NCBI RefSeq assembly: GCF_027580225.2
Contig: NW_027395277.1
Span: 1,798,001 to 1,862,000 of the forward strand
Direction: 5' to 3'
DNA length: 64,000 bases
Source of the DNA: Misgurnus anguillicaudatus
Lineage: Eukaryota > Chordata > Actinopteri > Cypriniformes > Cobitidae
Shown here: one piece after another, positions 1 to 12,600 of the stretch
Layout of the letters: each line of letters opens with the position of its first letter
How positions within the stretch are numbered: the stretch's first letter is position 1
Made by a program: the position numbers and the translations under genes
The notes under the pieces: model-generated
What the model was told of the DNA's origin: nothing
The model's database searches: none
Seen by the model: the letters and a program-made list of their open reading frames with translations, nothing else

Positions 1-117
1 TTGCTCAAAATATCTTAATTTGTGTTCATAAAAAAAAAAAAAACTTAATACAAGTTTGGAACAACTTGAGGGTCAGTAAATGATGACAGAGTTTAAATAT
101 TTGGGTGAACTATCCCT
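1..117. mobile_element. Right end of a TTAA-type non-autonomous element
   Basis: Ends in GGGTGAACTATCCCT immediately before TTAA (118-121), preceded by GTCAGTAAATGATGACAGAG. This terminus is very common in cyprinid genomes. The left part lies outside the window. Confidence 0.6.
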
Positions 118-121
118 TTAA

Positions 122-565
122 GAGCTCTGATAGGTAGTTGGAAGGGGGAGGAGTTAAAAATAAAACCCTTTTGTGTTATTGTTTACAATGCGTGGAATGG
201 TGCGCTGTGATTGGTTGAGGGATTTATTGCATTTTGCAGAGAAGGACGACTGCCGTTTGTTGCAGTTTGAAAAAAGGGAGAAAAGATGACAGAATAACAC
301 GGCATATATTGGATTTTGCGCAAAATGAAGAATTTACTTTTTAATACTGACCTGATACAATACTGATTTTGGCGGTAATTCATTAAAAAAAAATTGCGCT
401 TATCGTGTTTTGCAACCAAACTCTTCATTTACTCTCACCAATTGCATGACGTGCACCGATAAATAATGTATCATAAGAATGTGTGTGAAAAACAGTCAGA
501 TTTGCTGTTGATTAATGTTGAATCGATTGGACTTCATACTTCTCTGTGTGTTGTTGTTTATTTAG
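122..565. other. Intron, nothing recognised
   Basis: Intron 5' of the first visible exon. Open frames here are short and lack support. No repeat family recognised. Confidence 0.5.
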
Positions 566-666
566 GGGACTTTCAGTTCGCTGTGTCTTCTGATGATAAC
601 TCAGAGTTCTGGTTGAGCTCAGATGAAAATCCTCTTAATGCCCGTCTGCTGGCCTATGTGGGAAAG
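566..666 (+). CDS. b4galnt4: b4galnt4 exon (visible 1): PA14 domain segment
   Basis: Acceptor is the AG at 564-565 after a T-rich tract; the exon opens with two bases completing a codon begun upstream, so at least one earlier exon is missing. It encodes residues 1-33, including [16 protein letters not shown], the hallmark strand of the PA14 domain found in B4GALNT3/4. The donor is AAG|GTGAGT, ending in phase 0. The frame reads open into the intron, but that reading is not coding. Confidence 0.93.
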
Positions 667-3600
667 GTGAGTTTGATTAAGAGCCTTTTAGCTGTATACG
701 TAAACATTTTCAGACATTTTGGGAGCCTGAAACGCTATTTTTTTGGGGTCCCATAGTGGATAAATCTGTACATGACACCCTTGCGGTTTCGTGTGTACAG
801 CCAATCCGTATATTTAGTTATAGGATGATGTCATCACCCCACGTCTCGACCCTAGTTAGACACCGCTATATCACATAACAGCAACAACAATAATGGCGGT
901 CTACATGTTTGTGTTCGTGCTGCAGAAGGTAGTGAGCCTATTAGCTTTACTAAAGCAAAACTTCCTGCTCCTTTGCTACACTGGTGAGCAACAAACGATT
1001 ATGGACATCAACAAAGTTTGTGCGCATGCTTCAAGTCGTCTTCTCCGTTTTTATCTCTGTGGCGCAATTACAGCACCACATACTGGTCTGGCATGTAAAC
1101 TACAGGTCTGGCATTGATTTGAGTCGGTTTCAGTGGTTTTGTGTGTACGCAGATATTTCTTGAGACTGCACCGTGTTTACTGACTTTTTTTAAAATGAGG
1201 AAAAAGTAAATACTTTTGTAATGTCTACAGAATGTGTGTAAATGTTGTTTTATTTAAAGGTGCCAAAGAATGCATTTAAATTATATGTAAAATTATTCTC
1301 AATGTCAATTTACAACTCTAGAATTTTCCCTTAGAATAAAATAGTCTATTTTACCTTATGTGAAAGAGTCATGAATAATAATGTTGAGCTTTGCTCTGAT
1401 TGGCTATTTCTCAGAGCAGCTCCTTCAGTAGCTCTGTGTGTTTGTAAACAGACCTTACACTGCAAAAAATGACTTTCTCACTTAGCATTTTTGTCTTGTT
1501 TTCAGTAGAAATATCTAGAAATTCTTAAATTAAGATGCTTTTTCTTGATGAGCAAAATGACCTAAGTAAATAAGTCTAGTTTTAAGACAAATAATATACA
1601 ATTTAAGTGAAATTGTCCTTAAAACAAGCAAAATTATTTGCCAATGGGGTGAGAAAAAAAATTGTGAAATAAGATTTCTTTTTTCTTAAACACTTAATTC
1701 AAGAAAAATTTTCTCACCCCATTGGCAGTAATTTTTGCTTGTTTTAAGCACAAATTCACTTAAATTGTATATTTTTTGTCTAAAAACTAGTATTATTTTC
1801 TTAGGTCATTTTGCTCATCAAGAAAATACATCTTGATTTAAGAATTTTTAGATATTTCTACTGAAAACAAGACAAAAATACTAAGTAAGAAAGTCATTTT
1901 TTGCAGTGTATATGTTTGAATCTGTATCAGAACAAAAAATACATAATTTGAGGAATAATCAATTGTTTGGAGAATGTTAATGGACGTTTCTGAGTGATAA
2001 GTTTGGGGTTTTTTTTCAGTATGGACCTGCAAAACGTAACTGTAACGTCAATAGTAGAACTTCAGCCTAAATGCTAGCATATAGCATTAACTAGCATATA
2101 GCGCTAACTCGGCAGTCACCACTGCAAAAAATGGATTTCTTACTTAGTATTTTTGTCTTCTTTTCAGTAAAAATATCTAAAAAATTTTCAAATTAAGATG
2201 TATTTTCTTGATGAGCAAAATAACCCAGGAAAATAAGTCTTGTTTTTAGACCAAAAATATAAAGTAAATTAGTGCTTAAAAATCTGCCTGTGGTATAAGA
2301 ATTTTTTTATGAAAGTTTTTGTCATAAACACTTAATTCAAGAAAAATTCCATTGGCAGATTTTTTTGCTTGTTTTAAGCACTAATTTCGCCAAAGTTTAT
2401 ATTTTTGGTCTAAGAACTAAACTTATTTTCCTAGGTCATTTTGCTCATCAAGAACATACATCTTAATTTAAGAATTTTTAGATATTTTTACTGAAAACAA
2501 GACAAAAATACTAAGTAAAAAGCTTTTTTTGCAGCGCAACTTTGTTTTGAGCATTGTAACAGGTAATTTAATGTTGGGGACGTTCATCTTATGTTGAGAT
2601 TGGTCTGTTTTCCAGCGGTCATTTGCATGCACGAGGTTTACATAAGAAGGAGGAAACAATCATGTTTAAGCCTCACATGTCATTACCATGTACAGAGCTC
2701 GTATTATTCATCTATACCTAGATAAATACAGTTTTACATTATACGGTAACTTTATGTGCTTCACTTTTGGCTGCTGTAGTTTTATTTTTACAACCCCATA
2801 TGTCTCCAAGAGCTTTTCATTTAAAAGCTGTAAAAATTTTCCTCGACTTTCAATTGCTTTCAACATTTTCACTTAAGGCCTTTTTACTGCCGCATGAGGT
2901 AGAGTTATCTCATAACGGCAGGGGAAACTCTTTTAAAGTTTCTTTTCAATATTACTTTCATATTACACTTCTAGTTTGCAGTATTGGGTATTAATAGTGT
3001 GCACACTACACAACATTTATGTTTTCATTGAATACTTGGCTTGTTGTATTCTCAACTAAGTCGTTTGGATAAAAGCGTCACTAAATGAATCCAGTCTTTT
3101 GGGGTAAATGTCTTATAAACAATAATGTAGTTAATCATCTAATATTGACTTATAGCAGGCATTGATGACAATTTCCTCACTCGGAGGACCATGGTGGTAC
3201 TAGATTTTATTCATATTTAAATGTATTCCCCAGAGGTGTTTATCTTTAGATCTATAAGAGGGCACAGGCTTTGTAAAACACAATTAGCACCTCGGCCAGA
3301 TACCTGCGAGCGTGTTTAGGGGATTTGTGGTTTACTGGGGTATCGATTACGTCTGGCTGAGAAAGGGCTCGACTTGCCAAGGACTCGATATCCTGGCACA
3401 GAGAGGCGGATCGATTGAAACAAAGAGACACAAAGGCGTCTCTTTGTCTGTGAGGAATCACCGCATATCCGCTATTCCAAGTGACTTATTGTGTAGGATC
3501 CTTGTCGGATCTTTTTCAGGAACCTGAAGGTGGGGAAATCCATCCTTAAAATTGGGAATCGTCTTTTAGACTTCGACTTTTATAAAGAAACATCTCATCC

Positions 3601-6600
3601 CATGCAAGTGGCATGCAACTTTTAGTTTTGAAGTATCTGCCTGACAAATAGACAATCAAGTGATGGGAACAAAAAGAAATTAGATGGCAATAAAACTTTC
3701 CACATAATAGCAGTAACTGCATCTCTACACGCCTTTATTTGCTGTTTGACTTAGTGTCAAAGAAAGACAAAATTAGTTTTTTCAATGTAATTCTGGGCTT
3801 GAGGAAAGTTCATGTATCATAAAAATAGCCTGAGTGTAAAGAAGAAAGGATAAAAATGAAAGCAACTCTTTGCCATCTATCAAACAGAAATATTGTATCT
3901 CTTCACTCAAAGATGAGTAAAAGTAGCAGGTTGTTTATAGCTCTTGCATTTTCATGGAAAACTGTTGCTAAATGTGCCGGCGTTACTGTGGGTTCACGCC
4001 CGACGCGAGTTGAACGATTTGCGCAAGTAGATTACATACAAAGTCAATGCAAAGATGCAATCAGACGCGCCCACGCGTGGAGCGATGCGAATGACGCGAT
4101 ATGGGCAGCGCGTCATCGCCCAAGTTGAAAATATTCAACTCGAGCGAAAAATTCGCGTGACATGAAGTTAAATCCCGCGAGTAATCTAGAGCGGGTATCG
4201 CGATGCCCTGCGTTTGGTGTATATGTAGCATTAGGGAAGTTGAAAATTTTGCAATAAAATATTTTAATCTATCGACAGGCCTAATATATAGTTACAGTAG
4301 GAAATTTACAAAATATCTTCATGACCCATACAATGCATTATTGGCTGTTGTTACAAATATACCCACGCTACTTTTGTGGTCCAGGGTCACATATGTGCAA
4401 TTAAGTTGTTGATGCTAAGCGGCACACTTCAAGAAATCACACTCTTCACCTTTAACCGTAGACTGCATTGCTCAATCTTGTTTGCTCTGTGTTCAGTTAG
4501 CTGGTGGATGTTCTGGTGTTCATGCAGAAAGATGAGTCAACCGTATAAATTAAAATATTTCTGTGTTGTGGCTCTAATGTGATTCCTCGCACTGCTTCAG
4601 TGGGGAAACTTCAGTGTAGTAACGGCGTTGGGCTTATTTTTACCGCCTTGTCTTGTTTGATACATCTTTCCCTAACAGAGTTTTTTTAACAAGCTGTGAT
4701 ATTTATCGTGCTGAAGTGCGTCGAAGCTTGCACTTCAGCAAAAAGTTATTTCCTCATACCCTTTGAAAGTTTTCCTGCAGTATCCTTCGAGTGGAAATGT
4801 AGCTTTTGCCATAGGAGACGAACGTCGAGCCTCGCACACACAAACACATCTTTATCCTCCAACCCTCCCTACATGAGAACGCAAGTTATTAGAGTCACGT
4901 GTGTCCTGGTCACAAAGGTGTGTGTGATAGTAAACATGCTCATTTTTGCAAAAGCAGTGTGTGTGTGTGTTTGTGTATGCGTGAAGAATGAAAGACGTCT
5001 TTGAGAGCAACATGGATCCACAAGGCATTATGATTCATTACAGCGATGTGAGAGCAAGAGAGACTCCGCACATGACAATTAAAGTGAGGCATGCTGGGAT
5101 GAAGCGCTGGAGATTTTATTCTAGATCACTGCGGCGAGAGCTCTCATTACTTACTGAGGTTTGTTTTGGAAATCAGTGCACCGCTGGCCCTGCGGGTCCA
5201 GGCAGAGTTTGGGATTTTGCAGAACGGGTACATAGTCAGCTGTCTAATAAAGGCAGCTTTATACTTTAGTAAGTGACTGATATGAAACACTATATAGTCT
5301 GCAACTCGGGACCCAACTCACAATAAAGTTTGGCATTATGCAAGCATAAAAGGACATCAACAACCCACATAAAGGGTGAAATTGTCCCTATGTATTTTAT
5401 TTTGACTGAGTGTTAGTCATATCTGACATGCGCTTCATGGAAAGATCATTATTCAAATCATAGACTGTAAAAAAAGATGGATGACGCCCGTTCGCTCTCT
5501 TTCATTGGTGGAAATTGAAGCCGTCAGTGTCCTGATACGGCGCTGACATCTTGGGACTTGAGTCTGCGCACACTGCAAAAAATGATTTTAAGGAAAAAAT
5601 TCTTTGTCTTGTTTTCAGTAAAAATATCTAAAACTTCTTAAATGAAGATGCATTTTCTTAATGAGCAAAACAACCCAAGAAAATAAGTCTAGTTTTTAGA
5701 CCAAAAATATCAAATTTAAGCGAATTTGTGCATAAAACAAGCTAAAAAAAATTGCCAATTGGGTAAGCAAAAAAAAAACTAAATTCAAGAAAAATTCAAG
5801 AAAAATTTGCTTACCCCATTGTCAGATTTTTTTGCTTGTTTTATGCACAAAATCACTTAAAGGTGACATAAAATGATTGAACGGGGTATTTATCCTTGTT
5901 CTGTGATGTGACATGTAGACAAAAAAAATTGTTTGGGTCTGTAATGCATTAGAAGCTTTCTAAAAACCTCTGTCAGATAGCTCTATTAGGGTGGGGGATT
6001 TTAAACAAGTGGTTTTGCACCTATTTGGCTCCCCCTACTGGCTTAACTTGCAATCTCATTACTGATTGGCTGACTTTGCTGCCACTCAAAAATGTAGCCA
6101 ATTATTTTAAAGTGAAGGGGCAGTTAGATGCCTGTGATGTCATAAGCATCAGTTTTTCAGATTGGGCTGTTTTCTGGCTGACATTTCTAAAAGAGGAATT
6201 TCTATGAGACTGAGATGTTTAGCATGTTTAGCACTTTTTGTATGTTTGTGAATGCGGGTAGACTACCATTATTCAACAAAGACAAGGTAAAAATGGTTTT
6301 TCATTCTCTGTCCCCTTTAAATTTGATATTTTTGGTCTAAAAACTAGACTTATTTTCTTGGGTCGTTTTGCCCATCAAGAAAAACATCTTAGTTTAAGAA
6401 TTTTAAAATATTTTTACTGAAAACAAGACAAAAATACTAGGATTTTTTTGCAGTGTTTGGCTGGGATTACACACCCCGAATTTTCCACTGCGATGTCTGT
6501 GGTGCTGAATTCAAGATTAGATCTGCTTATTTGCGATCACATGTTGCGCCTTTGTTATTTAATTTGCGCTATTTAGTAAATAACATGCAGATATTACCAC

Positions 6601-9600
6601 TCCCATTCGCGCTTTTTGGAATTGTGTTCTCACGCTACTTTGTCCCGTTTAGTAAATCAAGCCCTTAGTTTGTTTTTATTGAGAAAAGAGTTGAATCACT
6701 TAAAGTAGTAGGTATACCTTTAACTAGTCATTTTAATGGGTTTGGGTTCATGAGAACTGTGCCAAACATGCTAAGGGTTGATTTTTTGAAAGCTTTTAAG
6801 ATAACTTGTAAAGTATAAATTGCAAAATGCAATAAAAAAAATGCCCCACGCAAGTTGTATTAACAAGTTTGAAATGTGTGTTTGTTGTGTGTTTTAGCTG
6901 GGATCTGAGTGGACGGCACCTGGAGAGTTTACGAAGTTCAGATCCCAGACGTCCAAGTCTGTGCAGTAAGTACATATAATATAAAATGATTCATGCAGTG
7001 CCTGATTCTGATTGGTCAACAGCTATGTTTTATTTACGATAAATCACAGCAGCACCCAACGTTTCTGTGTATCACTGCTCATCACTTTTACACTGAAAAA
7101 ATCACTTTCTTGCTTAGTATTTTTGTCTTGTTTTCTGTAGAAATATCAAAAAATTCTTAAATTAAGATGCTTTTTCTTGATGAGCAAAATGACCTAAGTA
7201 AATAAGTTTAGTTTAAAGACAAATAATATACAATTTAAGTGAAATTGTCCTTAAAACAAGCAAAATTATCTGCCAATGGGGTGAGAAAAAAAATGGTGAA
7301 ATAAGATTTAATTCAAGTAAAATTTTCTCACCCCATTGGCAGATATTTTTGCTTGTTTTAAGCACAAATTCACTTAAATTGTATATTTTTTGTTTAAAAA
7401 CTACTATTATTTTCTTAGGTCATTTTTCTCATCAAGAAAATACATCTTGATTTAAGAATTTTTAGATATTTCTACTGAAAATAAGACAAAAATACTAAGC
7501 AAGAAAGTCATTTTTTGCAGTGTAGCAACTTAAACATACTGTTACAGTCGGTCAGGGACTATTTTTTCCAGCGGAAGAAAGACTTTTAGTAATTTTACTT
7601 CATAAAATGATAAAAAAATTGTATTGCTTTAATATTGCATTTGATAAAAACCCAAGAAAATAAGTCTAGTTTCTAGACCAAAAATATCAAATTTAAGTGA
7701 TTTTGTGCATAAAACAAGCAAAAAAATCTGCCAAATGGGGTAAGCAAATTTTTCTTGAATTTAGTGTTTAAGAAAAATGTTCAAGATTTTTTTGCTTACC
7801 CCATTGGCAGATTTTTATGCCAATCATATTTCATCAAGAAAAAGCATCTTAATTTAAGAATTTTTAGATATTTTTACTGAAAACTAGACAAAAATACTAA
7901 GACATTTTTTTCTTGAAAAGGATTTTTTGCTAAGTAGCCTCTCGTACCTTATTGCTTTCGTATCACGCAATGTTAAGCCTACAAATAAAGTTTAAAAATA
8001 AAGTTGTGAGCTTTAGTTCATTGAATTAGGTTTGCACAGGCTCGGGTATGTGCACATTGACACGCACACACAAACTCATTAGAGACAAAGGATTTATCAT
8101 CCAAACAAAGGCTTTGACAAGTTGTCAGTAAAATTGTATGTAACGTCTCTACAGTCCATTCTGTTCTTCTTCCTATTTCATTGTCCAATCAAATGCTTCA
8201 ATTCTTTCTTTGTAAACAAACCGCCCACCCTCATGTCTATTGATTCAGTCATTTTACCCCTGATGGTGCCGAATGGGATTGCAATTAGAGGAAATTGCTG
8301 CCCTTTATCTGATGGGGCATTTAATGATTTCCCTTCTCTGCTTCAGAGCCACAGGACCGCTGCGTTTTAAATATCATATTGAAGAATTGCTAAGACAGAA
8401 ACACCTTTTCCGCTTCGAATAAGCGGCGCATTAGCGCTCGATTAGCACATTGTATTTCTGCCGTTTCCTTAAAAATCCTGTTAAAGCCAACAAATCATTT
8501 TAATACGGCACTCTGCGCTAACGCTCCATTAATAACGCCGTGAAATGGTTTTCCGGGAATTAGCAGAGGGTTTGTTTCCATATGTGCGGCTGTGAAGTGA
8601 TCTACAGCCTGCCCTTTATATCCAGCACGTTTAATAATGCATAAACTAATCTGACCTCATTTCGTGAACCTTTGTGCGAGTTTATAGATAGTAACGGCTG
8701 TGACACCTTTCATGTATTTTCTGAATAGGTGATGCTCTGCCGGATGTACGTCTGTATATTTTTTAGGCATTCAGTTTTGCAGTTCATAAAAGTGCAAGTT
8801 TACATCTGGGTTGCCAGATTTCAGTTGTTCCCGATGGAAAAAAGTTATCACCATTTTGTAGATCAGAAGAGTTGGTGGGGTCTGCTGTCGTTTCCCTTAA
8901 ATTTGGACATTATTTTAGATATTTAAAAAAAAATAGATAATTTGTGACATGCATAACTTTCTGCATGCACCCTTTCCAAAAATCTATTTCGCGTTAGCAT
9001 GCATGTTTGAAGAACTGAGATGATCAGATATGAATGAGAATTTTTTTTGCATTATTCATCCATCATAGTGGTCTGTAAGTGTTTCACCTATAACTGCCCT
9101 TGACTTTATGTTGGATGGATAAAGAGCACCCTTGGGAGTGACACTAAACAGCTCAAATTTCCTGTAGCTCAGTTGGTAGAGCATGAAACTGGCAACGGCA
9201 AGGTCACAGTAGGACTGGGTGATATGGACAAAACAAATCACATATCGCTATTGTATGGTGATGGGTCGGTTATTTTTGTATGGTGTATATTTAATACAAT
9301 ATTTCAAGATATACTGAAGCACTTATTATAAAGAATGTGTCATCTTTAGGACAATTTGGATTATGCACGGTTTCAATTTCCAGGAAATGCATGTACTGAT
9401 GTGTATCATGTAATTCACTTTGGATAATTGCATCTGCCAAATGCATAAATGGAAATGAATAGAAATGCAAAGTATAGCCTATTTCACCTCATTTTGACAA
9501 ACAGTGATACAAATGTTCCTGACGAAATGTGTTTAAAGTCCCCCGCAGTCGATAATTTTATCACTTAAAAGTCATCTTTGAGCAGCATATGTAAATGTTT

Positions 9601-12600
9601 TTCCTGTGACACTAATTTCTTTATGCTTTAAAACACCTTGAATGTAACTCTACACCCTTGCCTCGTTTAGAAAACGCAGATCTATGAATATGCAAATTAG
9701 TCCCGCCTTTACTTTTTCGGACAATAGATATATATTGTATATAGCGTGAGTGATTTTAATGTTAAGTCAATGTAAAGATGCATTTACGCGCATCTGGAGG
9801 TCTCGCGGCACGGTACACACGAATCCGCCTCATTCGCGCGTCTAGTTCGCATGAATGAAGCAAATTGAGTTGATAAACTGAACTTTGGCGTAAAATCGCA
9901 CCGCATTCAGGAATTGCTCTTGTAGTGACGTGATTACAGGAAGCGAGCGGAGTCGCAGAGCCCCTCCCATGACGCGAATTTCCGTGTGAATGTCTCAAAT
10001 GACTAGAATTTCATGCGCATATAAGGCGACTAAACTCAAAATGTTCACACGTCCAAATATGCGCGAATATCTATCGCCTCTGGTGTGAACGCACACAAAG
10101 GCTCGAACTACTGATCCACTCGTTCAACTGTGATGATGTGATTGCCGCTGGAATGAGTCTGTTTTTGAACACTCAAATTTTATGGAGAAAATACTTAGCA
10201 ATGGCATTGACTGGTCAATTTGCATATGGTTTGTCTTAAAGCATATTAAAACTACACATGGACATATAAACAATAATGAAAAACTTGAATTTAAGAAAAA
10301 AAATGTAATACTTTTTTTAAATTATAATGCCTGATCAAGATTTTTGTCTGAATAATCACATTGTTATTTGCAAGCGATTTCCCAATTGTTTCTCACTGTT
10401 ATAGACAGTGTTGGTCAAGTTACTTGGAAATAGTAATTAGTTACTGATTACTGATTACTTCTCCAAGAAAGTAATCCAGTTACTTTACTGATTACTCATT
10501 TTCAAAAGTAATTAGTTACTTTACTAAGTTACTTTTCAAAAACATGTACGCACTAATTCGTCCAGATGACAACATGCAAAATATAAATGGGACTTCTTAC
10601 CTTGTGTTAATATAACGATCGCGAGTCGAATCCAGTCTGTTTCTGATGTGTGAATAACCCATGAAAACCGTCTAATAGAATACATCCAATGACTATTTTT
10701 GTCCACAAATGCATATAATCCATGAAATATAGATATATAGTCATCAGATTTCGCATAAACGTCTTTTAATAGAATATAATATACAATCTGAGGACTATTT
10801 ATGTCGTAACACTATATATGAGATGGAGCGGCAGCGCTCATGTCAGCTGGGGGTTCAGGTTTTTTTTTTTCAGTAAGTTTCACGTTCCTGTGCCAGCTTG
10901 CTAAGTGTTTGCTCAGATTTTGGGTGGAATTTTTCGCCATAGATGAAAGTTTTATTCCCACGCAGAGTGTACAGCGGACGCTGATGTTTTTGTCACCTTT
11001 AACTGAGTTAAACTCAAAGTAATGTCGGTGCTTCCAAGCATTAAATGCTGCATGATTGTTCTCTTCCGCGTTCCAAGTTGTCTCTTCATGTTCAACACTG
11101 TGCTGATAATATCTTTATTTCATTCTTAGAAGTCAGCCTCGGATAAAATAAAAAATAGCCGAAATTGCATGATGAATGCCATTCAGTTTAACGCCAATGC
11201 ATACCAAATGTTTTCTGTATATGCACACTAGGTTTTCATCACACTGATTTTATGCGCATTTTAAAGTATCGCACAAGAAATGAGTAATAGAAATGTCAAA
11301 TTTCAAATAAAAAATCCCTTAATTAGCATAAAAGTTTTTACGCTTGCTTGAGGTGGTTTTTGTCTTATGCAACAAATAAAAAATGTGAATAATGGGAGAT
11401 GGAAACGCATTTGCAAAATAAATTACGATTGAACATCTAGCGGTTTCCGCTGTCGTTGTCTTGCCCATAAATGAAGTTCGACGCTGTTGTAGTGCCCTTG
11501 CTGATAGTGCCTGCATCAAAAATTCTGCTTTTTTTTTCGTGCACAGCATTCACTTTGGCAATTACAAGCTGCACTGTCAAAAAATAAAGGTCACTGGAGT
11601 GGTATCCTTTCAAAAAGTACACCTTTGCACCTTAACAGTTTAAGTACGTTCAGCTGTAACACTTCTCATTTACTTTGTATGGGTGACGTCATGCATTGCC
11701 AAACTGAATTGTTTATCCGTCGGCGTCGCGTCACAGCCGTTGCTCGCGGCAGAAATTGAACATTTCTCAACTTTTCAAGTGCCAACTCGCGTGTCAGCCT
11801 TATGCAAATAATCTAGTGCAGAACCTGCCAATTACGTTTATGCAAGACCATGCTGCCATTGTGATTGGTTGTTGGCCACGCTTCAGACACGCCTTCAATT
11901 AAACGTTAACTCTTACGCCCTGTGTGCATGTACCGTTACAATGTCCAACAGGTGACATTCTGCCTTAAAACTGTTTTCCTGGATATGGTACTACCATAGT
12001 ATTTTGGACATCTACAGTACCATAACACTACTATGGGTTTTAAATTCAGTAAAAAAAATGTTTTATTTTTTTTTATATAAAAAATCTGATGTCATCACTG
12101 AATAAACACAATACTTTTGTGTAAGTGTAAAATATGATGATGACAACTAAATTACAGTAAGTCTGTCTTGCTCTGAAGAGAAGATGGGCTTTAATGGACC
12201 GGAGAGACTCGACATTAGCATTGTGCTATAAATACGGCACACATAAATATTGGATAAAACAGTCAATTTTTTATTAGATGGAACCATTATTAATACTTTT
12301 CAGTCTTGAAATAAGTAGCTTTCTTTTCCTTTTTCCTGATCTCTATCTATACAAAAAAAAACGAACCCATGGCTTTGTATACTGTGTTAGACTTAATGAG
12401 ACTTTTTTTAGTGCACTTACGTATTGCTGTTCTTGTGTTGCTATAATTGCTTCTATTGTTTACCTCATTTGTAAGTCGCTTTGGACAAAAGCGTCTGCTA
12501 CACTGCAAAAAATAATTTTCAAGAAAAAAATTCTTAGTATTTTTGTCTTGTTTTCAGTAAAAATATCAAAAAATTCTTAAATTAAGATGCTTGATGAGCA

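Noticed and set aside
893..1117. Possible upstream small gene after exon 1 of the window
   Set aside because: 74 codons with a hydrophobic start but no domain, and it sits between repeat-like termini in an intron.
9160..9235. Possible tRNA gene (A-box match)
   Set aside because: No cloverleaf closure and no B box at the right distance; a SINE head is the better explanation.
10406..11100. Complete hAT element with CAGTGTTGG and CAACACTG ends
   Set aside because: The outer 8 bases (GTTATAGA and TGCTGATA) do not match, so the right end is probably chance; only the left end is annotated.
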